Below, piece by piece: positions 19,317-25,852 of a DNA stretch of 64,000 nucleotides (position 1 is its first letter; every line of letters begins with the position of its first letter). The stretch lies in assembly GCF_901543175.1 (NCBI RefSeq), contig NZ_LR594040.1, forward strand, positions 1,426,001 to 1,490,000. The letters run 5' to 3'. The notes beneath the pieces are model-generated. The model did no database searches. It was not told the DNA's origin and saw only the letters and a list, made by a program, of their open reading frames with translations. A program made the translations under genes and the position numbers. The DNA comes from Streptococcus australis (GTDB lineage Bacteria > Bacillota > Bacilli > Lactobacillales > Streptococcaceae).

Positions 19317-19345
19317 TTGCAAGGATTAGCTAAAAGTAGTATAAT
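19317..19345 (+). promoter_or_regulatory. Sigma-A promoter of the marR gene
   Basis: TTGCAA (19317-19322) and TATAAT (19340-19345) are separated by 17 bases. A TTGCATGCGCAA palindrome starts two bases after the -10. Confidence 0.8.
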
Positions 19346-19346
19346 C

Positions 19347-19363
19347 ATTGCATGCGCAATCAT
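19347..19363 (+). promoter_or_regulatory. MarR operator candidate, site 1
   Basis: The sequence ATTGCATGCGCAATCAT contains the inverted repeat ATTGC/GCAAT around ATGC. It overlaps the expected transcription start of the marR gene. A near-identical site stands before the next transcription unit at 19828. Confidence 0.6.
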
Positions 19364-19428
19364 CTTGTGTTGCAAAGACAGTCAGTAATGACTTTTCTAC
19401 TCTATACTTCAAAAGAAAGGAGAAAGCA

Positions 19429-19809
19429 ATGACCTATTTGGAAAAGTGGTTTGACTACAACCGCCGTCAAAAGGAAATGGAAGCCTTGTTAGAAGAAACT
19501 ATCGCCCAGCAGAGTGAACAAAGGTTGACCTTGAAAGAGTTTTACCTGCTCTACTATCTGGACCTAGCTGATGAAAAATCTTTACGACAGATTGACCTGC
19601 CAGATAAACTCCATCTCAGCCCAAGCGCTGTTTCTCGAATGGTCGCTCGCTTGGAAGAGAAAAACTGCGGTTTGCTTAGTCGCCGATGTTGCGATCAGGA
19701 TAGACGGGCTAGTTTTATCTGCCTGACTGACGAGGGGCAAACAACCCTGGCTTATCTACAAAAAGCCGTCGAAGAAAGATTGGAAACAAGTCTTGATTTC
19801 ATTTCATAA
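19429..19809 (+). CDS. MarR family transcriptional regulator
   Basis: A 126-residue winged helix-turn-helix protein. LKEFYLLYYLD precedes the DNA-reading helix in LHLSPSAVSRMVARLEEKN near residue 68, and the wing has DQDRRASFICLTDEG near 95. ATG 19429 follows AAAGGAGA; the open frame upstream crosses the promoter region and is not coding. Paired operator-like sites at its own promoter and before the DUF4649-thioredoxin unit suggest autoregulation and control of redox genes. Ligand unknown. A CC pair at residues 85-86 might be redox-sensitive. Confidence 0.88.
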   Translation: MTYLEKWFDYNRRQKEMEALLEETIAQQSEQRLTLKEFYLLYYLDLADEKSLRQIDLPDKLHLSPSAVSRMVARLEEKNCGLLSRRCCDQDRRASFICLTDEGQTTLAYLQKAVEERLETSLDFIS

Positions 19810-19827
19810 TCAGATTTTTAAAAAAAG

Positions 19828-19843
19828 TTGCGTGCGCAATCAT
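19828..19843 (+). promoter_or_regulatory. MarR operator candidate, site 2
   Basis: TTGCGTGCGCAATCAT differs by one base from the same window of site 1 at 19348-19363. It lies directly upstream of the -35 hexamer of the DUF4649-thioredoxin promoter. Confidence 0.6.
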
Positions 19844-19848
19844 TTTTC

Positions 19849-19877
19849 TTGACATTCCTCTTTCCAAGGAGTAAAAT
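19849..19877 (+). promoter_or_regulatory. Sigma-A promoter of the DUF4649-thioredoxin unit
   Basis: TTGACA (19849-19854) and TAAAAT (19872-19877) are separated by exactly 17 bases, 29 bases before the DUF4649 start codon. Confidence 0.85.
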
Positions 19878-19906
19878 AAAGTCAAGATCGAATAAAGGAG
19901 TTTTAT

Positions 19907-20128
19907 ATGATCGAAATTACCTATCTAGATGCCAGCAAGCAAGAGAGAACCATGACTTTCGAGTCTTATGAAGACTTTGAACGTTCTCAACAAACTTGTC
20001 TTATCGGCGTCGCAGACTACTACACTGTCCAAAAATTAACTTACAATGGTCATGATTTGGACTACCATGGGACTTATGGAGATGTCTTCTTCTATCTCAT
20101 GAAACAAGATTTAAGCCAATATAATTAA
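19907..20128 (+). CDS. DUF4649 family small protein
   Basis: A 73-residue acidic, tyrosine-rich soluble protein beginning MIEITYLDASKQERTM, with DYYTVQKLTYNGHDLDYHGTYG in its second half. It resembles the streptococcal DUF4649 family, whose function is unknown. AAAGGAG lies before the start. It is 14 bases upstream of thioredoxin and shares its promoter, so a link to thiol redox balance is possible but unproven. Confidence 0.75.
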   Translation: MIEITYLDASKQERTMTFESYEDFERSQQTCLIGVADYYTVQKLTYNGHDLDYHGTYGDVFFYLMKQDLSQYN

Positions 20129-20142
20129 AAAGGAGAAATACA

Positions 20143-20457
20143 ATGGCAAAAGCAATTACAGATGCAACATTTGAACAAGAAACAAAAGACGGTTTGGTCT
20201 TGGTAGACTTCTGGGCAACTTGGTGTGGTCCATGTCGTATGCAAGGTCCAATCTTGGATAAATTATCTGAAGAACTTTCAGAAGATGTCTTGAAAATCGT
20301 TAAAATGGACGTAGATGAAAATCCAAACACAGCTCGTGCATTTGGGATCATGTCTATCCCAACCCTTCTCTTCAAAAAAGACGGCCAAGTGGTGAAACAA
20401 GTTGCTGGAGTACACACTGCAGAACAAATCAAAGCTATCGTTGCTGAATTAAGCTAA
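20143..20457 (+). CDS. trxA: Thioredoxin
   Basis: A 104-residue thioredoxin, the cytosolic dithiol reductant for ribonucleotide reductase, methionine sulfoxide reductases and oxidised proteins. The active site WCGPC is near residue 28 and the cis-proline loop SIPTL near 72. AAGGAG precedes the start. It is followed by a strong terminator, and a MarR-type site sits at the upstream promoter. Confidence 0.97.
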   Translation: MAKAITDATFEQETKDGLVLVDFWATWCGPCRMQGPILDKLSEELSEDVLKIVKMDVDENPNTARAFGIMSIPTLLFKKDGQVVKQVAGVHTAEQIKAIVAELS

Positions 20458-20464
20458 TCAAAGG

Positions 20465-20498
20465 AGAGACCAAATGCATTCATTTGGTCTCTTTTTTC
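20465..20498 (+). terminator. Terminator after thioredoxin
   Basis: A perfect twelve-base stem (AGAGACCAAATG with its complement) and a four-base CATT loop, followed by a T-run, a few bases after the thioredoxin stop. Confidence 0.9.
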
Positions 20499-20505
20499 TT
20501 GCCCT

Positions 20506-20534
20506 TTGCCATTTTTCAAAAAATATGCTAGACT
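20506..20534 (+). promoter_or_regulatory. Promoter of the queCDEF leader
   Basis: TTGCCA (20506-20511) and TAGACT (20529-20534) at 17-base spacing, 16 bases before the preQ1 aptamer. Confidence 0.5.
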
Positions 20535-20549
20535 GTAGGTAGAATATTA

Positions 20550-20623
20550 CGATGTTTGGGACATGCCATCGCTAAAAAAAACCTCTACTTGGTATTTTTT
20601 AGCTCCCCTCAAGGGAGCTTTTT
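20550..20623 (+). promoter_or_regulatory. preQ1-I riboswitch with intrinsic terminator
   Basis: P1 is CGATG (20550-20554) paired with CATCG (20567-20571). The 12-base loop has GGG at loop positions 4-6 and a C as its last base, the position that recognises preQ1. A tail with eight A residues leads to CCT (20582-20584), which can pair with the loop GGG as the class I pseudoknot. A terminator hairpin AGCTCCC/GGGAGCT with TTTTT follows at 20601-20623. Loop GGGA could alternatively pair with TCCC of the terminator, giving an on-state. Ligand binding should stop transcription before queC. Confidence 0.85.
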
Positions 20624-20660
20624 GCGTGCTCTGAACATTTCCCATTTTAGAAGGAGTACT

Positions 20661-21314
20661 ATGAAACGTCAATCAGCCTTGGTCGTCTTTAGCGGCGGTC
20701 AAGATTCCACAACCTGCCTCTTTTGGGCTAAAGAACACTATGAAACAGTCGAAGCTGTCACCTTTGCCTATGGCCAACGCCATCATCTCGAAATTCAAGT
20801 TGCTAGAGAAATCGCTAAGGAACAAGGCATTCGTCATCACATCTTAGATATGTCTCTTCTGGGACAAATCACTGAAAATGCCTTGACCTCTGATTTGGAG
20901 ATTGAGCAAAAAGAGGGAGAGGTTCCCAATACCTTCGTTGATGGTCGCAACCACCTCTTTCTTTCCTTTGCGGCAGTTCTTGCCAAGCAACGAGGCATTA
21001 AAGACATAGTGACAGGTGTCTGCGAGACAGATTTTTCAGGCTACCCTGACTGCCGGGATGTCTTTGTCAAATCTCTCAATGTTACGCTCAACCTTGCCAT
21101 GGATTACAACTTTGTTATCCAAACACCTCTCATGTGGCTAGACAAGGCTGAAACTTGGAAGTTAGCCGACCAACTCGGTGCCTTTGACTATGTTCGTGAA
21201 AAGACCTTGACCTGCTACAATGGGATTATCGGAAGTGGGTGTGGGGATTGTCCAGCCTGCCATCTACGTCAGCATGGTTTAGATGTTTATCTCTCACAGA
21301 AAGGAGAGGGCTAA
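20661..21314 (+). CDS. queC: 7-cyano-7-deazaguanine synthase QueC
   Basis: A 217-residue enzyme that converts 7-carboxy-7-deazaguanine to preQ0 with ATP and ammonia in queuosine synthesis. [12 protein letters not shown] near residue 9 is the PP-loop, and the C-terminal zinc site is GCGDCPAC plus an upstream Cys in TCYNG near residue 190. ATG 20661 follows AAGGAG. The stop and the queD start share one base (TAATG). The operon is preceded by a preQ1-I riboswitch. Confidence 0.96.
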   Translation: MKRQSALVVFSGGQDSTTCLFWAKEHYETVEAVTFAYGQRHHLEIQVAREIAKEQGIRHHILDMSLLGQITENALTSDLEIEQKEGEVPNTFVDGRNHLFLSFAAVLAKQRGIKDIVTGVCETDFSGYPDCRDVFVKSLNVTLNLAMDYNFVIQTPLMWLDKAETWKLADQLGAFDYVREKTLTCYNGIIGSGCGDCPACHLRQHGLDVYLSQKGEG

Positions 21315-21757
21315 TGTTTTTTGCACCCAAAGAAATCAAACAGGAAACTGGGGAGTCTCTTGTCTACAATCCTCACAGAACCTTGGTATCAAAAGAGTTC
21401 ACCTTCGATGCTGCCCACCACCTCTTTCACTATGAGGGAAAATGCAAATCCCTGCACGGCCACACTTACCATCTGCAAATCACTGTCAGTGGATTTTTAG
21501 ATGAACGGGGCATGACCTATGACTTTGGAGACATCAAAGCTATCTACAAGGACTACTTAGAGCCCCACTTGGATCATCGCTATCTCAACGAAACTCTACC
21601 CTATATGAACACGACTGCTGAAAACATGGTTTACTGGATTTTCCAAACCATGAGTCAAGAGTTGCCAGACGAGCGCGGTCTCCGTTTGGAATACGTTCGT
21701 CTCTATGAGACTCCGACTGCCTTTGCAGAGTTTAGACGGGAGTGGTTAGATGACTAG
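21314..21757 (+). CDS. queD: 6-carboxy-5,6,7,8-tetrahydropterin synthase QueD
   Basis: A 147-residue member of the PTPS fold that forms 6-carboxytetrahydropterin from dihydroneopterin triphosphate, the step before QueE. The zinc ligands and catalytic Cys appear in FDAAHHLFHYEGKCKSLHGH near residues 25-50, and the substrate Glu near the C-terminus in LYETPTAFAEF. The start overlaps the queC stop, and the stop lies within the first codons of queE, so all three are translationally coupled. Confidence 0.95.
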   Translation: MFFAPKEIKQETGESLVYNPHRTLVSKEFTFDAAHHLFHYEGKCKSLHGHTYHLQITVSGFLDERGMTYDFGDIKAIYKDYLEPHLDHRYLNETLPYMNTTAENMVYWIFQTMSQELPDERGLRLEYVRLYETPTAFAEFRREWLDD

Positions 21758-22466
21758 GGAACGTGTCCTCAAACTACCTGTTCTGGAAATTTTCGGCCCA
21801 ACCTTTCAAGGTGAAGGTCGTGCTATTGGGCAGAAAACCATGTTTGTCCGCACTGCTGGTTGCGACTACCATTGCGACTGGTGCGACTCTGCCTTTACTT
21901 GGGATGGTTCTGAAAAACCAACTCGCATGACGGCCGACGAAGTCATTACTGAGCTGGATAAACTAGGAAGCTACGACTACGTTACCCTATCTGGCGGAAA
22001 TCCTGCTATCCTAGCAGCCAACATGGCTGAACTGGTCACTAAGCTCAAAGAACGTGGAGTCACTCTAGCTGTTGAGACCCAAGGCTCCCGCTGGCAAAAT
22101 TGGTTAAAAGACATTGACCAGGTCACTCTCAGCCCCAAACCTCCTTCCTCCAAGATGGAAGTCAACTTCGAGACCTTAGACTTCATCGTTTCCCAATTGG
22201 ACCGAGACAAAGTCACCTTTAAAATCCCTGTCTTTGATGATGCCGATTTGGCCTTTGCCAAAGACATTCAAGAACGCTACCAACCAGATGTTCTCTTCTT
22301 ATCAGCAGGAAACCCTGAGCCCAAGGCTACGGGTAATATTGTCCAAGACCAACTGGACCGTCTCAAAGAACTTTGGGAACGCATCGCCACTGATGATAGC
22401 TGGGGCAATGTCCGCGTCCTCCCTCAACTGCATACTCTCCTCTACGATAACCAACGTGGTGTTTAA
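21750..22466 (+). CDS. queE: 7-carboxy-7-deazaguanine synthase QueE
   Basis: A 238-residue radical SAM enzyme that rearranges 6-carboxytetrahydropterin to 7-carboxy-7-deazaguanine. The FeS cluster motif CX3CX2C is in GCDYHCDWCDS near residue 38, preceded by the family-specific FGPTFQGEG. LSGGNPAI near 78 is the SAM-binding GGE-like motif. It overlaps queD by eight bases. The 238-residue size is normal for Firmicute QueE. Confidence 0.95.
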   Translation: MTRERVLKLPVLEIFGPTFQGEGRAIGQKTMFVRTAGCDYHCDWCDSAFTWDGSEKPTRMTADEVITELDKLGSYDYVTLSGGNPAILAANMAELVTKLKERGVTLAVETQGSRWQNWLKDIDQVTLSPKPPSSKMEVNFETLDFIVSQLDRDKVTFKIPVFDDADLAFAKDIQERYQPDVLFLSAGNPEPKATGNIVQDQLDRLKELWERIATDDSWGNVRVLPQLHTLLYDNQRGV

Positions 22467-22483
22467 ATTAGAAAGAAAAAATC

Positions 22484-22975
22484 ATGTCACAACAAGAAGA
22501 AATGAAAAACCTAAGCCTACTGGGCAACAAAGAAACCAACTACATTTTTGACTATCAACCAGAAGTCCTCGAATCCTTTGACAATCGTCATGTGGAAAAT
22601 GACTATTTCATCAAATTCAACTGTCCTGAATTTACCTCGCTTTGTCCTATTACGGCTCAACCAGACTTTGCGACCATTTATATTTCCTACATTCCTGACA
22701 AGCTCTGCGTCGAGTCAAAATCCCTCAAACTCTATCTCTTTAGCTATCGAAATCATGGGGATTTTCACGAAAACTGTATCAACACTATCGGGAAAGACTT
22801 GGTCAACTTGCTAGACCCTCGCTATTTAGAAGTATGGGGAAAATTCACTCCACGCGGGGGCATTTCAATCGACCCCTACTACAACTACGGTAGACCTGGA
22901 ACCAAGTATGAAGGCTTAGCAGAACAACGTCTCTTCCAACACGACCTTTATCCAGAGAAAATTGACAACCGCTAA
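22484..22975 (+). CDS. queF: NADPH-dependent 7-cyano-7-deazaguanine reductase QueF
   Basis: A 163-residue unimodular QueF that reduces preQ0 to preQ1. The nucleophilic Cys54 lies in [15 protein letters not shown], and the nearby [15 protein letters not shown] is the QueF signature motif. It completes the preQ0/preQ1 pathway in the four-gene operon under the preQ1 riboswitch, a direct product-feedback design. A RUP variant starts just after its stop. Confidence 0.96.
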   Translation: MSQQEEMKNLSLLGNKETNYIFDYQPEVLESFDNRHVENDYFIKFNCPEFTSLCPITAQPDFATIYISYIPDKLCVESKSLKLYLFSYRNHGDFHENCINTIGKDLVNLLDPRYLEVWGKFTPRGGISIDPYYNYGRPGTKYEGLAEQRLFQHDLYPEKIDNR

Positions 22976-22980
22976 ACTCA

Positions 22981-23174
22981 TACTCAATGAAAATCAAAGA
23001 GCAAACTAGGAAGCTAGCCTCAGGTTGCTCAAAGCACTGCTTTGAGGTTATAGATAAGACTGACGAAGTCAGCTCAAAACACTGTTTTGAGGTTGTGGAT
23101 AGAACTGACGAAGTCAGTAACCATACATACGGCAAGGTGAAGCTGACGTGGTTTGAAGAGATTTTCGAAAAGTA
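22981..23174. repeat. Enlarged RUP variant with internal 45-bp tandem repeat, copy 3
   Basis: RUP ends are present (TACTCAATGAAAATC and GATTTTCGAAAAGTA), but the centre is expanded. Two 45-base units, 23027-23071 and 23072-23116, repeat in tandem with a few differences. Each unit holds a CAAA...TTTG hairpin and a TGACGAAGTCA palindrome. The element is about 90 bp longer than the plain copies. Confidence 0.85.
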
Positions 23175-23181
23175 TCATACG

Positions 23182-23220
23182 AAAAAGCCCTGTTCCTCAA
23201 GATGAGGAGCAAGGCTTTTT
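23182..23220. terminator. Bidirectional terminator between queF and the aquaporin gene
   Basis: AAAAAGCC and GGCTTTTT flank a TCCTC/GAGGA inner stem. A- and T-runs on both sides let it stop transcription from both convergent genes. Confidence 0.85.
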
Positions 23221-23229
23221 GAGTTTCAA

Positions 23230-23898
23230 TTATTCTTCTGTTCCAAGAAAGTTTTTCGCAACAAGAGCTGCAAGAACACCACCAACGATTGGGGCAAGGA
23301 TGAAAATCCAAACTTGTTGAAGAGCTGCGCCACCTACAAAGACAGCTGGTGCCAAGCTACGAGCTGGGTTAACTGAAAGTCCAGTGATGTTCAATCCCAC
23401 AAGGATCATTGCCATCAAGGACAAACCAATCACCAAACCAGCAATCGCACCATTGCCTTTGCTTGCTGATGTTACAGTCATGATAACCAAGACAAACAAG
23501 AAAGTTGCGATGACTTCAAACAAGAATCCACCAAAGACAGTGACACCGTTTGCCAAGGCATTTTCACCAAGACTAGCAGTTGACATGCCTGAGTTAGACA
23601 AGAGGAAGAATACCGCAGCTGACGCAAGGAAAGCTCCAACTACTTGTCCAAGGATGTAGTTTACAAGCTCAGAAGATGACAAGCGTTTGTTTACAAACAT
23701 AGCGATCGAAACAGCTGGGTTCAAGTGAGCACCTGAAACAGTTCCGATTGAGAAAGCTGCGACTACGATTGCCAAACCAAAGGCAAAAGCAATTCCAAGG
23801 TGTCCAAGACCTTCAACACCATTTCCAAAAACAACAGCTCCTGTTCCGATGAACACAAGCATAAATGTACCGATTAATTCAGCAACAAATTTTTTCAT
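23230..23898 (-). CDS. aqpZ: Aquaporin (MIP family channel)
   Basis: A 222-residue channel with six membrane helices and two pore-lining NPA motifs: AHLNPAVS near residue 65 and VNPARSLAP near 180. The residue after the second NPA is Arg, as in all family members. Length and sequence favour a water channel rather than a long glycerol facilitator, but glycerol or peroxide transport cannot be excluded. ATG 23898 follows AAAGGAG; 20 more codons are open upstream. It stands alone with its own terminator. Confidence 0.9.
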   Translation of the reverse strand: MKKFVAELIGTFMLVFIGTGAVVFGNGVEGLGHLGIAFAFGLAIVVAAFSIGTVSGAHLNPAVSIAMFVNKRLSSSELVNYILGQVVGAFLASAAVFFLLSNSGMSTASLGENALANGVTVFGGFLFEVIATFLFVLVIMTVTSASKGNGAIAGLVIGLSLMAMILVGLNITGLSVNPARSLAPAVFVGGAALQQVWIFILAPIVGGVLAALVAKNFLGTEE

Positions 23899-24008
23899 GA
23901 TAAGTCTCCTTTTTTTCAAACTATGTATTAGTCTATCAAAAGAAGGAAAGGGTTTCAAGAAAATTGATTGGAAAGTTTTTTGAAAATCATAAAATGACCG
24001 GCTAATTC

Positions 24009-24800
24009 CTAGTATTGAAAAGATTGAATAGCTTCTTTCAACTCATCTTGTAAAAAGTTTTTCTGATCAAGTTTAACATAGACTTCCAACAGACAGGATC
24101 TGAAGTTGGAAAATTTATGGAAATCATTTGCTTCTTTCAGGGGAAATTCGACTGTTTGCAGCCAAGCAGTGAGGAGAGAGGGTTCGATTTTCCCTCGTAA
24201 GATTGGTTCATAAAACGCTCTGGCTAACCGCCAATCTTCATCATTTGTAAAACGAATCTCAATACGTTTAAAGATTTTCCCAATGATTTCAAATGCTTCG
24301 ACTATATCTGACTTTGGAAAGCTAGGATGACATATAACTTCCGTCAAGAGATCACCCCCATGCGCAAATGCGTGGATCCAACCATACTGATGAGAGTAGC
24401 CCGTCGTCTCTTTTTCCTTTGTAAGATAGTATAAGCCTTGATTTAGCATGGTAGCCCTGATAGGAGAAGGCAACTGCTGGTAATAAAGTGATTTCTTAGC
24501 ACCATCGCAGGACAGTAGATTGGCATAAATAAGTGCCCTAAAAGAACGTTTAAGAGCTGAAACTCCTCTACTATCAATCTCTTTGTATAGACCTTCATCA
24601 GAGGAGACCTCTTCTGAGATAAACTGAAACTGCTCAAGGGAAAACAACTCTTCTTGAATCCCTCTAGCCAAACTCGTAAAAACAAGTTCGTCTCGAATTT
24701 TTGGAGAGGCATCTCCCAAGTGCTCAAGCAACCACTGAATTTCTTCTCGGCTATAGCTTGGTTTTTCTTCTATCACTTTTCTTTGTAATTCTTGATACAT
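24009..24800 (-). CDS. DUF2785 family protein
   Basis: A 263-residue soluble, helical protein resembling the DUF2785 family, with the conserved segment GWIHAFAHGGDLLTEV near residue 142 and an ISRG-like RGVSALKRSFRALIYANLLS segment near 80. Function is unknown. ATG 24800 follows GAGGT; an in-frame TTG two codons earlier is less likely. The gene lies on the same strand 11 bases downstream of the HxlR regulator, so it is probably co-transcribed with it. Confidence 0.7.
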   Translation of the reverse strand: MYQELQRKVIEEKPSYSREEIQWLLEHLGDASPKIRDELVFTSLARGIQEELFSLEQFQFISEEVSSDEGLYKEIDSRGVSALKRSFRALIYANLLSCDGAKKSLYYQQLPSPIRATMLNQGLYYLTKEKETTGYSHQYGWIHAFAHGGDLLTEVICHPSFPKSDIVEAFEIIGKIFKRIEIRFTNDEDWRLARAFYEPILRGKIEPSLLTAWLQTVEFPLKEANDFHKFSNFRSCLLEVYVKLDQKNFLQDELKEAIQSFQY

Positions 24801-24811
24801 GGTCAATACCT

Positions 24812-25144
24812 CTACATTTCTAGTAATTTAATATAATCCAGACCCCATTTCTCGACAGCATCTAAAACAACTCTGAATTCCTGTCCCATTTCGGTTAAGC
24901 TGTACTCAACTCGTGGTGGAACTTCGGCATAGACCTTTCTTTGAACAATCTTATCCTTTTCTAATTGACGGAGATGACGTGTCAAAATAGTTTGAGTAAT
25001 CCCAGGCAATAATCTCTGCAATTCTTTAAATCGTTTGGTACCCGTACTCAACTGATAAATGATTACCAGTGCCCATTTCCCCGTTAAAACCCTCTGCGTT
25101 GTCGCAAATGGACAAATACCATACTCACTCACTTTATTTGTCAT
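24812..25144 (-). CDS. HxlR family transcriptional regulator
   Basis: A 110-residue winged helix regulator of the HxlR/YodB type. It has the conserved N-terminal Cys11 in YGICPFATT, KWALVIIYQL near residue 23, the recognition helix in ITQTILTRHLRQLEKD near 50, and the wing PPRVEYSLTEMG near 81. Family members of this size often sense electrophiles or oxidants through the N-terminal cysteine. It is divergent from a SnoaL-like gene, and two palindromes lie in the shared intergenic region. Confidence 0.9.
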   Translation of the reverse strand: MTNKVSEYGICPFATTQRVLTGKWALVIIYQLSTGTKRFKELQRLLPGITQTILTRHLRQLEKDKIVQRKVYAEVPPRVEYSLTEMGQEFRVVLDAVEKWGLDYIKLLEM

Positions 25145-25184
25145 AAAATATCTTCTTTCTATTTTTTTTAAAAAATTTATCTTT

Positions 25185-25216
25185 TAGTATCAACAATAGT
25201 ACTAGTTTTGATACTA
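25185..25216. promoter_or_regulatory. Inverted repeat, HxlR operator candidate
   Basis: A perfect nine-base inverted repeat TAGTATCAA (25185-25193) and TTGATACTA (25208-25216) with 14 bases between, centred on AGTACT/ACTAGT. It lies in the divergent HxlR-SnoaL promoter region. Confidence 0.6.
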
Positions 25217-25247
25217 GCTATCGAAAAAGTGTCTACTTGTTTTTTAG

Positions 25248-25264
25248 ATTGTAACTGTTACAAT
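25248..25264. promoter_or_regulatory. Perfect palindrome before the SnoaL-like gene
   Basis: ATTGTAAC and GTTACAAT are separated by a single T. The right arm runs into a TTATAT -10-like box about 25 bases before the start codon. It differs from the upstream repeat, so a second regulator may bind here. Confidence 0.5.
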
Positions 25265-25294
25265 TATATCATAAAAAAGAAATGGAGAATATAT

Positions 25295-25684
25295 ATGTCA
25301 ACAAACTTAGAAATTTTCAATGCTTATAACCAAGCTTTAATTGCTGGTGACTTTCCTGGTGTCTTTGAAACTATGGCAGACGATATTGTCTGGCATCAAC
25401 CTGGTACTCATAGTATATCTGGTACAGTTGTTGGTAAGGACAAGCTAGGAACTCACCTGGCTACATTTGCTGAGAAAACTAATGGAACCTTTAAGGTGAT
25501 AACAAATTGGGTTTCTGATAATAAGGATTTAATCGCAGCCAATGTTACTTTTCTTGGAACACGGGCTGACGGTACTGAACTCAATATGAACGGGATTGAC
25601 CTCTTCCGTATTGAAGACGGAAAAATCAAAGAAGTTTGGCTCTTCTCTTCAGATCAAGCTGAAGAAGATAGCTTTTGGGGATAA
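25295..25684 (+). CDS. SnoaL-like / NTF2-fold protein
   Basis: A 129-residue single-domain protein of the SnoaL-like polyketide-cyclase (NTF2) fold: N-terminal helix LEIFNAYNQALIAGDF, then FETMADDIVWHQPGTH near residue 25 and a C-terminal strand IDLFRIEDGKIKEVWLFSS near 105. Such proteins bind small hydrophobic molecules or act as isomerases or cyclases; no specific reaction is evident. ATG 25295 follows TGGAG; open codons upstream lie in the promoter. It is divergent from the HxlR regulator, which probably controls it. Confidence 0.8.
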   Translation: MSTNLEIFNAYNQALIAGDFPGVFETMADDIVWHQPGTHSISGTVVGKDKLGTHLATFAEKTNGTFKVITNWVSDNKDLIAANVTFLGTRADGTELNMNGIDLFRIEDGKIKEVWLFSSDQAEEDSFWG

Positions 25685-25688
25685 TTTA

Positions 25689-25846
25689 AGAGGCCGGGAC
25701 AAAAAAATTTGATTTTAGGAATTCTTTATTATAAATTTTTAAAATTGATAGATTAGAAAAAAAGCGAACAAGACAGTATTCTGAGTGTCAGATAACTCGT
25801 TTTGTTCGCTTTTTATATTTAAGGTTAGACTTTTGTCCCAGACTCT
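25689..25846. repeat. Palindromic intergenic repeat with GGGACAAAA ends
   Basis: Imperfect terminal inverted repeats (GGGACAAAA near the left end, TTTTGTCCC near the right end) bound about 158 bases holding a nested hairpin. The form resembles a small non-autonomous mobile repeat. It fills the gap between the convergent SnoaL-like and pepF genes. Confidence 0.6.
25757..25814. terminator. Bidirectional terminator nested in the palindromic repeat
   Basis: AAAAAGCGAACAA pairs with TTGTTCGCTTTTT around an imperfect stem-loop. It serves both convergent genes. Confidence 0.7.
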
Positions 25847-25852
25847 TTTAAT

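Noticed and set aside
20540..20660. preQ1-II riboswitch
   Set aside because: That class has a different, larger structure in streptococci; the short P1 with pseudoknot tail fits class I.
23027..23116. Possible CRISPR repeat
   Set aside because: The two 45-base units are directly adjacent with no spacer, and no cas genes exist nearby. They are part of a RUP variant.
22845..23135. A 96-codon minus-strand frame with a repeated peptide in the RUP variant
   Set aside because: The repeated peptide comes only from the 45-bp duplication inside a non-coding repeat, and the frame overlaps queF on the other strand.
24443..24727. 94-codon alternative minus-strand frame
   Set aside because: It is a shadow frame inside the DUF2785 gene with no ribosome site or recognisable domain.
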